Assembly (NCBI RefSeq): GCF_001941965.1
Contig: NZ_MKZO01000075.1
Coordinates: forward strand, 124,001-188,000
Source: Pseudomonas putida
Lineage (GTDB): Bacteria > Pseudomonadota > Gammaproteobacteria > Pseudomonadales > Pseudomonadaceae
Length of the DNA: 64,000 bases
Reading direction: 5' to 3'
The notes under the pieces: generated by a model
What the model was told of the DNA's origin: nothing
Database searches by the model: none
Seen by the model: only the letters and a program-made list of their open reading frames with translations
Translations under genes and position numbers: made by a program
Part shown: positions 42,214 through 52,441 of the stretch, piece after piece
Layout: every line of letters begins with the position of its first letter
Position numbering within the stretch: position 1 is the first letter of the stretch

Positions 42214-42291
42214 GGGAAGTCCTTGCGGTGCGGCGGCGGTCTTGTAGTGGGCGTCATGATCGGGGCAAACGAAGGATCAGGCAAGAAACCA

Positions 42292-42810
42292 TCAGTTACC
42301 GTTGAGCCGATCGGCGACTCCCATGCAGATCGCCATGATCAGTTTCAGTTCCTTCTGTACCGTGCTGGCGGAGACTTTCAGCTGTTCGGCGATCTCCAGG
42401 TAGCTGGCGCCGTGCAGCCGGCTGAGGATGAAGATCCGCTGCTGGCGCGGGGTCAGCTGTGCCAGCGAACTGCTCAGGCGCTTGAGCAGCTTCTCCGCAT
42501 GGGCCGCGTCTTCCGCGCTGCTGACCGGCGCCGCGACGTTGTGCAGGACCTGCTCCGGCACATCGTCGACCACCGTGCGCGCCTGCACCCGGCGCGCGCG
42601 CAGATGATCCAGCGCGAGGTTGCGTGCCGTCTGGAAAACGAAAGGCTCGAGGTGCTCGATGGGCCGCTCGCCGAGAGCGCGGGTGACCCGCAGATAAGTT
42701 TCCTGCAGCAGGTCCTCGGCGGTGCTGGGGTTGTCCACCATGCGCTGCAGCGTGCGCAGCAGGGTGACCCGCTGGGCGAGGAAAACGGAGTTGAAGTGAG
42801 AGTGGCTCAC
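42292..42810 (-). CDS. ECF sigma factor of the FecI/HasI type
   Basis: This encodes a 172-residue iron-starvation sigma factor. Region 2 is TAEDLLQETYLRVTRALG...FVFQTARNLALDHLRARR; region 4 is LTPRQQRIFILSRLHGASYLEIAEQLKVSASTVQKEL. I chose the GTG at 42810 (SHSHFNSVFLAQRV) because the upstream in-frame Met codons (MTINIIGKF) lie inside the Fur box and so at or before the likely transcription start. It should direct transcription of the heme receptor when FecR is signalled. No good ribosome site precedes either start. Confidence 0.88.
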   Translation of the reverse strand: MSHSHFNSVFLAQRVTLLRTLQRMVDNPSTAEDLLQETYLRVTRALGERPIEHLEPFVFQTARNLALDHLRARRVQARTVVDDVPEQVLHNVAAPVSSAEDAAHAEKLLKRLSSSLAQLTPRQQRIFILSRLHGASYLEIAEQLKVSASTVQKELKLIMAICMGVADRLNGN

Positions 42811-42834
42811 GGGGATACCCGACCGAAATTTGCC

Positions 42835-42853
42835 AATGATATTGATTGTCATT
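42835..42853. promoter_or_regulatory. Fur box of the sigma-fecR operon
   Basis: AATGATATTGATTGTCATT is a 19-base palindrome with arms AATGA/TCATT, close to the Fur consensus GATAATGATAATCATTATC. It sits 25-43 bases before the sigma-factor GTG and overlaps the alternative ATG. Confidence 0.8.
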
Positions 42854-42936
42854 AACAGCATTGGTCAAGCATTAAGTAGGACGCTGGTGCCGGACGTTGA
42901 TCGAAACGTCCGACACCAAATCGCTGCAAGCCCCGT

Positions 42937-43938
42937 CTAGCGGGCGTTCCACAGCGCCAGGCAGTTATCCAGCATGCGGTTGGAAAAGCCCCACTCGTTG
43001 TCGTACCAGGCCATGACCTTGAGCAATTTGCCGCTGGCCTTGGTGTGGTTGGCATCGAAGATCGACGACAGCGGGTTATGGTTGAAGTCGCAGGACACCA
43101 GCGGCAGGTCGTTGTAGCCGAGGACCTTCGAGCCGCGGCTGGCCTCCTTGAACAGCGCGTTGACCTCTTCGGCGGTGGTCTCCCGGGCCAGGGTTACGGT
43201 CAGGTCCACCAGCGACACGTTGATCACCGGCACGCGCACCGCCATGCCGGTCAGCTTGCCGGCCAGTTCCGGCAGCACCAGGCCCACCGCCTCGGCGGCG
43301 CCGGTCTTGCTCGGGATCATCGACTGGGTCGCGGCGCGGGCGCGGTACGGGTCGCTGTGGTAGCCGTCGGTCAGGCTCTGGTCATTGGTGTAGGCGTGGA
43401 TGGTGGTCATCAGGCCCTGTTCGATGCCCAGTTCGCGGTGCAGCACCTGGGCCACCGGGGCCAGGCAGTTGGTGGTGCAGGAAGCGTTGGAAATGATCTG
43501 GTGCGAAGCACGCAGGATGTCGTGATTGACGCCATGCACTACAGTGGCATCCGCGCCCTTGGCCGGTGCCGAGATGATCACCTTGCGTGCCCCGGCCGCC
43601 AGATGCGCCGCCGCCTTGGAACGATCGGTAAACAGCCCGGTGCATTCGAACACCACGTCGACACCTTCGGCCTGCCAGGGCAGGTCAGCCGGATTGCGGA
43701 TGGCGCTGACGGCAATGCGGTCACCGTTGACGGTCAGGCTCTCCTGGTCGAAGGACACCTCTGCCGCAAAATGGCCGTGGACGCTGTCGAATTGCAGCAG
43801 ATGGGCGTTGATCGCGCTGTCGCCCAGGTCATTGATCGCGACGACCTGCAGGTCTTGCCGGTAGCCTTGGGTATAGAGTGCGCGCAGCAGGTTGCGGCCG
43901 ATGCGGCCGAAGCCGTTGATTGCGATACGGATAGTCAT
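42937..43938 (-). CDS. gap: Gap, type I glyceraldehyde-3-phosphate dehydrogenase
   Basis: This encodes a 333-residue tetrameric enzyme. N-terminal NAD site MTIRIAINGFGRIGRNLLRAL; catalytic Cys in SNASCTTNCLAPVAQVL; later AVRVPVINVSLVDLTV and the C-terminal AWYDNEWGFSNRM. It handles glyceraldehyde-3-phosphate made by the Entner-Doudoroff aldolase. It is divergent from edd and shares with it a spacer that contains HexR-like boxes, so HexR probably represses both until KDPG appears. Pseudomonads have other gap paralogues elsewhere. Confidence 0.96.
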   Translation of the reverse strand: MTIRIAINGFGRIGRNLLRALYTQGYRQDLQVVAINDLGDSAINAHLLQFDSVHGHFAAEVSFDQESLTVNGDRIAVSAIRNPADLPWQAEGVDVVFECTGLFTDRSKAAAHLAAGARKVIISAPAKGADATVVHGVNHDILRASHQIISNASCTTNCLAPVAQVLHRELGIEQGLMTTIHAYTNDQSLTDGYHSDPYRARAATQSMIPSKTGAAEAVGLVLPELAGKLTGMAVRVPVINVSLVDLTVTLARETTAEEVNALFKEASRGSKVLGYNDLPLVSCDFNHNPLSSIFDANHTKASGKLLKVMAWYDNEWGFSNRMLDNCLALWNAR

Positions 43939-43969
43939 GGAGCCACCTCGCGTACTGTCCTGACTTTTG

Positions 43970-43984
43970 TTGTTTTAATGACAA
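43970..43984. promoter_or_regulatory. HexR-like box near gap
   Basis: TTGT-TTTAATG-ACAA is an exact match to the published HexR consensus TTGT-N7-ACAA of P. putida. It lies 32-46 bases upstream of the gap ATG. Confidence 0.78.
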
Positions 43985-44031
43985 GATTAATCGGAAATAC
44001 ATAGAAAACAAGCTTCTCTGCTGGCAGTATT

Positions 44032-44046
44032 TTGTTCGAATTACCA
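44032..44046. promoter_or_regulatory. Second HexR-like box, on the edd side
   Basis: TTGT-TCGAATT-ACCA matches the HexR consensus except for one base in the second half. It is about 115 bases upstream of edd. Confidence 0.55.
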
Positions 44047-44159
44047 CGTAGAGCGATCGAGACCTTTCTGCCATTGCCTGTCCTTCAGCCTAGGCGCAAT
44101 CGTTTGGAAGGGGAAACCGCCAGAGAGTCGCAACCACCGTTTAGCCTGGAGTCGAGTTC

Positions 44160-45982
<1,823 letters not shown>

Positions 45983-45986
<4 letters not shown>

Positions 45987-46954
45987 AGGTTGCGCTGGTC
46001 GGTGATCTCGGTGGTACCAACGCCCGTTTCGCCCTCTGGCGCGACGATGCCCTGCATGATGTGCAGGTTTTTCCGACGGCGGACTACAGCAGCCCGGAAC
46101 AGGCCATCGGTGTGTATCTGCAGGCCCATGGCATAGCCAAGGGGGAACTGGAAGCGGTGTGCCTGGCGGTGGCCGGGCCGGTCTCCGGTGACGAGTTTCG
46201 TTTCACCAACAGCCACTGGCGGATCAACCGCACGACTTTCTGCGCCAACCTGCAGATCGAGCACCTGCTGCTGATCAACGACTTCTCGGCCATGGCCCTG
46301 GGCATGACCCGGCTGCGTCCGGAGGAGCGGGTCAGCGTGTGTGCCGGCGAGGCCGACCTGACCCGCCCGGCATTGATCATCGGGCCAGGCACCGGCCTGG
46401 GTGTCGCCAGTCTGCTGCGTCTGGAAGAGGGCCGCTGGCTGGCCATGCCGGGGGAGGGCGGGCATGTCGATCTGCCGGTGAACGATGCTCGGGAGGCGGC
46501 GATCCGCCAGGCCATTTCCGAACATACCGGGCATGTCAGTGCCGAGACCGTATTGAGTGGTGGCGGCCTGCTGCGCCTGTATCAGGCGATCTGCACCCTC
46601 GACGCCCATGCGCCGACCCTGACGACCCCCGCCGCCATCACCGACGCCGCGCTGTCCGGCGATCCCCTGGCGCTGGCAGTGATCGAGCAGTTCTGTCGCT
46701 TCCTCGGCCGGGTCGCCGGCAACGATGTGCTGACCCTCGGCGGCCGTGGCGGCGTGTATATCGTCGGCGGCGTGGTACCGCGTTTCAGCCGCCTGTTCCT
46801 GCGCAGCGGCTTTGCCGAAAGCTTCGCCGAAAAGGGCTGCATGAGCGGCTATTTCAAGGACATCCCGGTGTGGCTGGTGACCGCCGAATTCTCCGGTCTG
46901 CTCGGCGCCGGCGTGGCCTTGCAGCAGGCGCTGGCGGGAACGTCTAAGGTGTGA
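45983..46954 (+). CDS. glk: Glk, glucokinase
   Basis: This encodes a 323-residue ATP-dependent glucokinase of the bacterial Glk family. The phosphate-1 motif is LVGDLGGTNARFAL; the catalytic region is LLLINDFSAMALGM; nucleotide binding includes IIGPGTGLGVASLL; PGEGGHVDLP follows. It phosphorylates glucose imported by GtsABCD. It is translationally coupled to edd by a 4-base overlap and followed after 27 bases by the response regulator gene. Confidence 0.96.
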
Positions 46955-46981
46955 CCCACGGGCAAGACAAGGACCGCTGTA

Positions 46982-47692
46982 GTGAGCAAGTCGATTCTGC
47001 TGGTGGATGACGACCAGGACATCCGTGAACTGCTGGACGCCTACCTGAGCCGTTGCGGTTTTCAGGTGCGCGCCGTGGCCGACGGCCAGGCCTTTCGCCA
47101 GGCGCTGGATGCCGAGGGCAGCGACCTGGTGATCCTCGATGTGATGCTACCCGACGAGGACGGTTTCAGCCTGTGCCGCTGGGTGCGCCAGCACCCGCGC
47201 CAGGCGCAGGTGCCGATCATCATGCTGACGGCCAGCTCGGACGAAGCCGACCGGGTGATCGGCCTGGAGCTGGGCGCCGACGACTACCTCGGCAAGCCCT
47301 TCAGCCCCCGCGAGCTGCAGGCGCGGATCAAGGCGCTGCTGCGCCGGGCCGGGTTCCAGGCCCCGGGCGGCGAGGTGCTGGCGTTCGATGACTGGCGCCT
47401 GGATACCATCAGCCATCGCCTGTTCCACCGCGATGGCGAGGAAGTGATTCTCTCCGGGGCCGACTTCGCCCTGCTCAAGCTGTTTCTCGATCATCCGCAA
47501 CAGATCCTCGATCGCGACACCATCGGCAATGCCACCCGTGGTCGCGAGCCGATGCCGCTGGACCGCATCGTCGACATGGCGGTCAGCCGCCTGCGCCAGC
47601 GCCTGCGCGACACCGACAAGCCGCCGCGGCTGATCCGTACCGTGCGTGGCAGTGGTTACCTGCTGGCGGCCAGTGTTGCTGCGTCGCACTGA
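46982..47692 (+). CDS. gltR: GltR, OmpR-type response regulator of glucose transport
   Basis: This encodes a 236-residue regulator. Receiver domain: SILLVDDDQDIRELL with the phosphoacceptor Asp in VILDVMLPDEDGF and Lys in DYLGKPFSPREL. The C-terminal winged helix has LFHRDGEEVILSGADFALLKLFLDHPQQILDRDTI...VSRLRQRLRD. The start is GTG. With the kinase encoded next it is known in pseudomonads to control glucose uptake genes. It overlaps the kinase start by 20 bases. Confidence 0.92.
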   Translation: MSKSILLVDDDQDIRELLDAYLSRCGFQVRAVADGQAFRQALDAEGSDLVILDVMLPDEDGFSLCRWVRQHPRQAQVPIIMLTASSDEADRVIGLELGADDYLGKPFSPRELQARIKALLRRAGFQAPGGEVLAFDDWRLDTISHRLFHRDGEEVILSGADFALLKLFLDHPQQILDRDTIGNATRGREPMPLDRIVDMAVSRLRQRLRDTDKPPRLIRTVRGSGYLLAASVAASH

Positions 47693-49127
47693 GCGCCGCT
47701 GGCGCCTGCCGCTGCCGCGTTCGCTGCTGGGGCGGATGCTGCTGCTGACCTTGCTGGTGGTGCTGCTCGCCCAGGGCCTGTCGAGCCTGATATGGCTCTC
47801 GCAACTGCGCGCCAGCCAGCGCGAGGGCCTGGTGGCCAGCGCCCGCAGCCTGGCCCATTCGATGAGCGCCAGCGTCAGCTATTTCCGCTCGCTGCCCCTG
47901 GCCTACCGGCCGCTGGTGCTGGACCAGTTGCGCAGCATGGGCGGCACGCGCTTCTTCGTGTCATTGAACGATCGCCCGCTGGACATGCAGGTGCTGCCCA
48001 GCACGCCGCGCAAGGAGGCGGTGATTGCGGCGGTGGACGAGGTGTTGCGCCAGCGCCTGGGCGAAATGCGCATCTCGGTGGAGTTCGTCAGTCCGCAGGA
48101 CCTGCGGATCTTCAACAGCGGCCTCAAGCTCGATGAATTGCCGCGCTCCTGGGCCCACTACGCGTTGACCCTGGAGCCGGTGGAGCCGCCGGTGCTGGTG
48201 ACCCAGATCCGCCTGGCCGAAGGTGAATGGCTGTATATCGCCTCGCTGCTGCCGGAGCCCTACACCACCCTCGAAGACGAAGGCTTGCCGCGCCAGCAGA
48301 TCCTCTTCATCGGCCTGACCAGTTTCTTCCTGCTGCTGTTCATCGGCCTGCTGGTGCACTGGCAGAGCCGGCCGCTCAAGCGCCTGGCCCTGGCGGCGCG
48401 GGAGATGTCCCTCGGCGCGGATGTGGCGCCGGTGGTGGAGGGCGGCGGCAGTGAGGTGGAGGAAGTGGGGCGGGCGTTCAATGCCATGCATGAGCGCATC
48501 AGCCGTTATCTCACCGAGCGCAGCCAATTGTTCAGCGCGATTTCCCATGACCTGCGTACGCCCATCACCCGTTTGCGCCTGCGGGTCGAGCTGCTGGAGG
48601 ACGAGCAGGTCCAGGCGAAATTCGGGCGGGATCTGGATGAGCTGGAGATGCTGGTGAAGGGCGCGCTGCAATGCGTGAAGGACACGGATATCCACGAGAA
48701 CATCGAAGCCATCGATCTGAACCAGGTGCTGGAATGCCTGGTCGAGCCGTACCTTGCCAGTGGCCGGGTGACCGTCCGCGGGCGTGCCGAGACGGCCTAT
48801 CCGGGCAAGCCGCTGGCGTTGCGCCGTTGTATCGGCAACCTGATCGACAACGCCCTGAAGTACGGTGAGCGTGCGCACTTGCGGATCATCGATGGCGAGG
48901 ACAGCTTCGTGCTGCACGTCGATGACGAAGGGCCGGGGGTGCCGGCGCAGCAACTGGAGCAGGTGTTCGAGCCGCATTTCCGCCTGGCCGGGAAACAGCA
49001 GGGGTATGGGCTGGGGTTGGGGATTGCCAGGAATATTGCCCATAGCCATGGCGGAGAGGTGAGCCTGAGGAATCTGCGGGAGGGTGGGTTGAGAGTGAGC
49101 CTGAGCCTGCCTAGATATCTTGATTGA
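47673..49127 (+). CDS. gtrS: GtrS, sensor histidine kinase partner of GltR
   Basis: This encodes a 484-residue inner-membrane kinase. Two transmembrane helices (LLGRMLLLTLLVVLLAQGLSS and ILFIGLTSFFLLLFIGLLVHW) flank a periplasmic sensing domain of about 160 residues. HAMP follows, then the H-box FSAISHDLRTPITRLRLRV, N-box RRCIGNLIDNALKYG, and G-boxes DEGPGVP and GYGLGLGIA. In P. aeruginosa GtrS senses 2-ketogluconate / 6-phosphogluconate. I chose the GTG at 47673 because it gives the 484-residue length I remember for P. putida; the frame is open further upstream inside gltR. Confidence 0.9.
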   Translation: MLLRRTERRWRLPLPRSLLGRMLLLTLLVVLLAQGLSSLIWLSQLRASQREGLVASARSLAHSMSASVSYFRSLPLAYRPLVLDQLRSMGGTRFFVSLNDRPLDMQVLPSTPRKEAVIAAVDEVLRQRLGEMRISVEFVSPQDLRIFNSGLKLDELPRSWAHYALTLEPVEPPVLVTQIRLAEGEWLYIASLLPEPYTTLEDEGLPRQQILFIGLTSFFLLLFIGLLVHWQSRPLKRLALAAREMSLGADVAPVVEGGGSEVEEVGRAFNAMHERISRYLTERSQLFSAISHDLRTPITRLRLRVELLEDEQVQAKFGRDLDELEMLVKGALQCVKDTDIHENIEAIDLNQVLECLVEPYLASGRVTVRGRAETAYPGKPLALRRCIGNLIDNALKYGERAHLRIIDGEDSFVLHVDDEGPGVPAQQLEQVFEPHFRLAGKQQGYGLGLGIARNIAHSHGGEVSLRNLREGGLRVSLSLPRYLD

Positions 49128-49135
49128 TCTTCCGG

Positions 49136-49236
49136 GCCCTATCGCTGGCAAGCCAGCTCCCACAGGGTTCTGGGCCAGCCAGAAAATTTGTGAGCGACGC
49201 GGAACCTGTGGGAGCTGGCTTGCCAGCGATGAGGCC
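49136..49236. repeat. REP pair (family 1)
   Basis: Two inverted units about 45 bases apart lie between the kinase gene and gtsA, probably at the end of the edd operon. Confidence 0.95.
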
Positions 49237-49251
49237 TGAAGGATCACAGCC

Positions 49252-49273
49252 AATGTCACTGCCTGGTGACATT
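49252..49273. promoter_or_regulatory. Perfect inverted repeat upstream of gtsA
   Basis: AATGTCAC and GTGACATT flank a 6-base centre (TGCCTG). It lies 77 bases before the gtsA ATG in the short stretch left free by the REP pair. GltR is the obvious candidate to bind it, but that is inference. Confidence 0.5.
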
Positions 49274-49349
49274 CCCGCATCCCTTCGTTACCTCCACCCT
49301 CAGATCCCCTGTTTAGACTCCAGGCAAAACAACAAAAAGGCTTTTCCCG

Positions 49350-50615
49350 ATGAATGCGATCACCCGTCTCGCCGCCGTCGTTTCCCTCGCCTCGCTGTTC
49401 CCCCTTTCTGCCCTGGCCGCCGACAATCCCGGCACCGTGGACGTTCTCCACTGGTGGACCTCCGGCGGCGAAGCCAAGGCCGTCGAGACCCTCAAGCAGC
49501 AGATCCAGAAAGATGGTTTCATCTGGAAGGACAACGCCGTCGCCGGTGGCGGCGGTGCCGCGGCCATGACCGTGCTGAAGACCCGCGCCATCTCCGGCAA
49601 CCCGCCTTCCGCCGCCCAGATCAAGGGCCCGGATATCCAGGAATGGGGCGCCCTCGGCCTGCTCACCGAACTGGACGACGTGGCCGCCGCCAACCAGTGG
49701 GACGACCTGCTGCCGAAGCAGGTCGCCGACATCATGAAGTACGACGGCCACTACGTCGCCGTGCCGGTGAACATCCACCGGGTCAACTGGCTGTGGATCA
49801 ACCCGCAGGTGTTCGACAAGGCCGGGGCCAAGGTGCCCACTACCCTCGATGAACTCTTCGCCGCTGCCGACAAGCTCAAGGCCGCCGGCTTCATTCCCCT
49901 GGCCCATGGCGGCCAGCCGTGGCAGGACAGCACGGTGTTCGAGGACCTGGTCCTGAGCATCCTCGGGCCCAAGGGCTATCACGCCGCCTTCGTCGAGCTG
50001 GACGAGAAGACCCTGACCGGGCCACAGATGACCGAGGCCTTCGCCACCCTCAAGCGCCTCGGCACCTACATGGACCCCAACCGCGCCGGGCGTGACTGGA
50101 ACATCGCCGCTGCCGAGGTGATCAACGGCAAGGCCGGCATGCAGATCATGGGCGACTGGGCCAAGAGCGAATGGAGCGCCGCCGGCAAGGTGGCGGGCAA
50201 GGACTACCAGTGCGTGGCCTTCCCCGGCACCCAGGGCAGCTTCGCCTACAACATCGATTCGCTGGCGATGTTCAAGCTCAAGGATGCCAACGACATCAAG
50301 GCGCAGAACGACCTGGCCAAGGTCGCCCTGGAGCCGCAGTTCCAGACCGTGTTCAACCAGAACAAGGGCTCGCTGCCGGTGCGCCAGGACATGGACATGA
50401 GCCCGTTCGACGCCTGCACCCGGAAGTCGGCGGCGGACTTCAAGGAAGCAGCCAAGGGCGACGGCCTGCAACCGAGCATGGCGCACAACATGGCCACGAC
50501 CCTGGCGGTGCAGGGGGCGATCTTCGATGTAGTGACCAACTTCCTCAACGATCCCCAGGCCGAGCCGGCGACGGCGGTGAAGCAGCTTAACGCGGCGATC
50601 AAGGCGGCCAGGTAG
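49350..50615 (+). CDS. gtsA: GtsA, glucose/mannose-binding periplasmic protein
   Basis: This encodes a 421-residue solute-binding protein of ABC family 1. Signal peptide MNAITRLAAVVSLASLFPLSALAADNPG; the mature part starts with VDVLHWWTSGGEAKAVETL, typical of sugar-binding proteins. Motifs such as HRVNWLWINPQVFDKAGAKVPTTLDELFAAADKLK are those of the glucose-binding proteins of P. putida. It delivers glucose to GtsBC with ATPase GtsD. A REP pair follows the stop and separates it from gtsB, as often seen after highly expressed binding-protein genes. Confidence 0.95.
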   Translation: MNAITRLAAVVSLASLFPLSALAADNPGTVDVLHWWTSGGEAKAVETLKQQIQKDGFIWKDNAVAGGGGAAAMTVLKTRAISGNPPSAAQIKGPDIQEWGALGLLTELDDVAAANQWDDLLPKQVADIMKYDGHYVAVPVNIHRVNWLWINPQVFDKAGAKVPTTLDELFAAADKLKAAGFIPLAHGGQPWQDSTVFEDLVLSILGPKGYHAAFVELDEKTLTGPQMTEAFATLKRLGTYMDPNRAGRDWNIAAAEVINGKAGMQIMGDWAKSEWSAAGKVAGKDYQCVAFPGTQGSFAYNIDSLAMFKLKDANDIKAQNDLAKVALEPQFQTVFNQNKGSLPVRQDMDMSPFDACTRKSAADFKEAAKGDGLQPSMAHNMATTLAVQGAIFDVVTNFLNDPQAEPATAVKQLNAAIKAAR

Positions 50616-50619
50616 CCCC

Positions 50620-50688
50620 AATCGCTGGCAAGCCAGCTCCCACAATGTACCGCTGAACCTGTGGGAGCTGGCTTGCCAGCGATGAGGC
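50620..50688. repeat. REP pair (family 1) between gtsA and gtsB
   Basis: Two inverted units about 23 bases apart start just after the gtsA stop. The position parallels REP elements after malE in enteric bacteria, where they help keep binding-protein mRNA in excess. Confidence 0.95.
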
Positions 50689-50715
50689 CCTCCCAAACAC
50701 CGGAGATCCCCGATC

Positions 50716-51624
50716 ATGACCACTGCAATCGCCCAGCGGCGAGCCTCCCCCCTGGACGCTCTCCAGCGCTGGCTACCGAAACTGGTCCTGGCCCCGAGCA
50801 TGCTCATCGTGCTGGTGGGCTTCTACGGCTATATCCTCTGGACCTTCATCCTGTCCTTCACCAACTCCAGCTTCATGCCCAGCTACAAGTGGGTCGGCCT
50901 GGCCCAGTACGCACGGCTGATGGACAACGACCGCTGGTGGGTGGCAAGCAAGAACCTGCTGGTGTTCGGCGGCCTGTTCATCGCCATCAGCCTGGTGGTC
51001 GGAGTGCTTCTGGCCGTGCTGCTGGACCAGCGCATCCGCCGCGAAGGCTTTATCCGCACGATCTACCTGTACCCCATGGCGCTGTCGATGATCGTCACCG
51101 GCACTGCCTGGAAATGGCTGCTCAACCCCGGCCTGGGCCTGGACAAGCTGCTGCGCGACTGGGGCTGGGAGGGTTTTCGCTTCGACTGGCTGGTGGACCC
51201 GGACCGGGCCGTCTACTGCCTGGTGATCGCCGCCGTGTGGCAGGCCTCGGGCTTCGTCATGGCGCTGTTCCTCGCCGGCCTGCGTGGCGTTGATTCGTCC
51301 GTCGTGCGCGCCGCCCAGGTCGATGGCGCAAGCCTGCCGGTGATCTACCTGCGCATCGTCCTGCCGAGCCTGCGCCCGGTGTTCTTCAGCGCGCTGATGA
51401 TCCTCGCCCATATCGCGATCAAGAGCTTCGACCTGGTGGCGGCCATGACCGCCGGCGGCCCGGGCTACTCCTCCGACCTGCCGGCGATGTTCATGTATTC
51501 CTTCACCTTCAGCCGTGGCCAGATGGGCATGGGCTCGGCCAGCGCGATCCTGATGCTGGGGGCGATCCTGTCGATCCTGGTGCCGTACCTGTACTCGGAG
51601 CTGCGAGGCAAGCGCCATGACTAG
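50716..51624 (+). CDS. gtsB: GtsB, glucose ABC transporter permease
   Basis: This encodes a 302-residue inner-membrane permease with six helices (first LVLAPSMLIVLVGFYGYILWTFILSF). The EAA coupling loop is RAAQVDGASLPVIYLRIVLPSLRPV. It pairs with GtsC as the channel of the glucose importer. It overlaps the gtsC start by 8 bases. It belongs to the binding-protein-dependent MalF-like family. Confidence 0.94.
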   Translation: MTTAIAQRRASPLDALQRWLPKLVLAPSMLIVLVGFYGYILWTFILSFTNSSFMPSYKWVGLAQYARLMDNDRWWVASKNLLVFGGLFIAISLVVGVLLAVLLDQRIRREGFIRTIYLYPMALSMIVTGTAWKWLLNPGLGLDKLLRDWGWEGFRFDWLVDPDRAVYCLVIAAVWQASGFVMALFLAGLRGVDSSVVRAAQVDGASLPVIYLRIVLPSLRPVFFSALMILAHIAIKSFDLVAAMTAGGPGYSSDLPAMFMYSFTFSRGQMGMGSASAILMLGAILSILVPYLYSELRGKRHD

Positions 51625-52438
51625 AGCTTCCCGCATTGCCATCTACGCGACCTTGCTGGCGGCCTGCGCGGTGTACCTGATCCCGCTGCTGGTGATGCTC
51701 CTGACCAGCTTCAAGAGCCCCGAGGACATCCGCACCGGCAACCTGCTCAGTTGGCCCGAAGTGGTCACCGGGATCGGCTGGATCAAGGCCTGGGACACCG
51801 TGGGCGGCTACTTCTGGAACTCGGTGAAGATCACCGTGCCGGCCGTGCTGATCTCGACCCTGCTCGGCGCGCTCAACGGCTACGTCCTGTCGATGTGGCG
51901 CTTCCGCGGTTCGCAGCTGTTCTTCGGCCTGCTCCTGTTCGGCTGCTTCCTGCCGTTCCAGACCGTACTGCTGCCGGCCTCCTTCACCCTCGGCAAGCTC
52001 GGCCTGGCCAGCACCACCACCGGCCTGGTGCTGGTGCATATCGTCTATGGCCTGGCCTTCACCACGCTGTTCTTCCGCAACTACTACTGCAGTGTGCCGG
52101 AGGCCCTGGTGCGCGCGGCGCGGCTGGACGGGGCGGGGTTCTTCATGATCTTCGGGCGGATCCTTTTGCCCATGTCGGTGCCGATCATCATGGTCTGCCT
52201 GATCTGGCAGTTCACCCAGATCTGGAACGACTTCCTCTTCGGCGTGGTGTTCGCCAGCGGCGACGCCCAACCGATCACCGTGGCCCTGAACAACCTGGTC
52301 AACACCAGCACCGGGGTCAAGGAATACAACGTCGACATGGCCGCGGCGATGATCGCCGGCCTGCCGACCCTGCTGGTCTATGTCCTTGCGGGCAAATACT
52401 TCCTGCGCGGGCTCACGGCCGGCGCGGTCAAGGGGTGA
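51617..52438 (+). CDS. gtsC: GtsC, glucose ABC transporter permease
   Basis: This encodes a 273-residue MalG-like permease with six hydrophobic segments. EAA loop: EALVRAARLDGAGFFMIFGRILLPMSVPI. C-terminal region GLPTLLVYVLAGKYFLRGLTAGAVKG is the usual end. It is co-translated with gtsB (ATG within the last codons of gtsB) and lies 3 bases upstream of gtsD. I recall homologues of about 280 residues, so it is close to full length. Confidence 0.94.
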   Translation: MTRASRIAIYATLLAACAVYLIPLLVMLLTSFKSPEDIRTGNLLSWPEVVTGIGWIKAWDTVGGYFWNSVKITVPAVLISTLLGALNGYVLSMWRFRGSQLFFGLLLFGCFLPFQTVLLPASFTLGKLGLASTTTGLVLVHIVYGLAFTTLFFRNYYCSVPEALVRAARLDGAGFFMIFGRILLPMSVPIIMVCLIWQFTQIWNDFLFGVVFASGDAQPITVALNNLVNTSTGVKEYNVDMAAAMIAGLPTLLVYVLAGKYFLRGLTAGAVKG

Positions 52439-52441
52439 AGC

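Noticed and set aside
49136..49236. REP pairs as terminators, small RNA genes or CRISPR units
   Set aside because: They lack T-runs, occur as inverted pairs at many unrelated places, and have no regular spacers.
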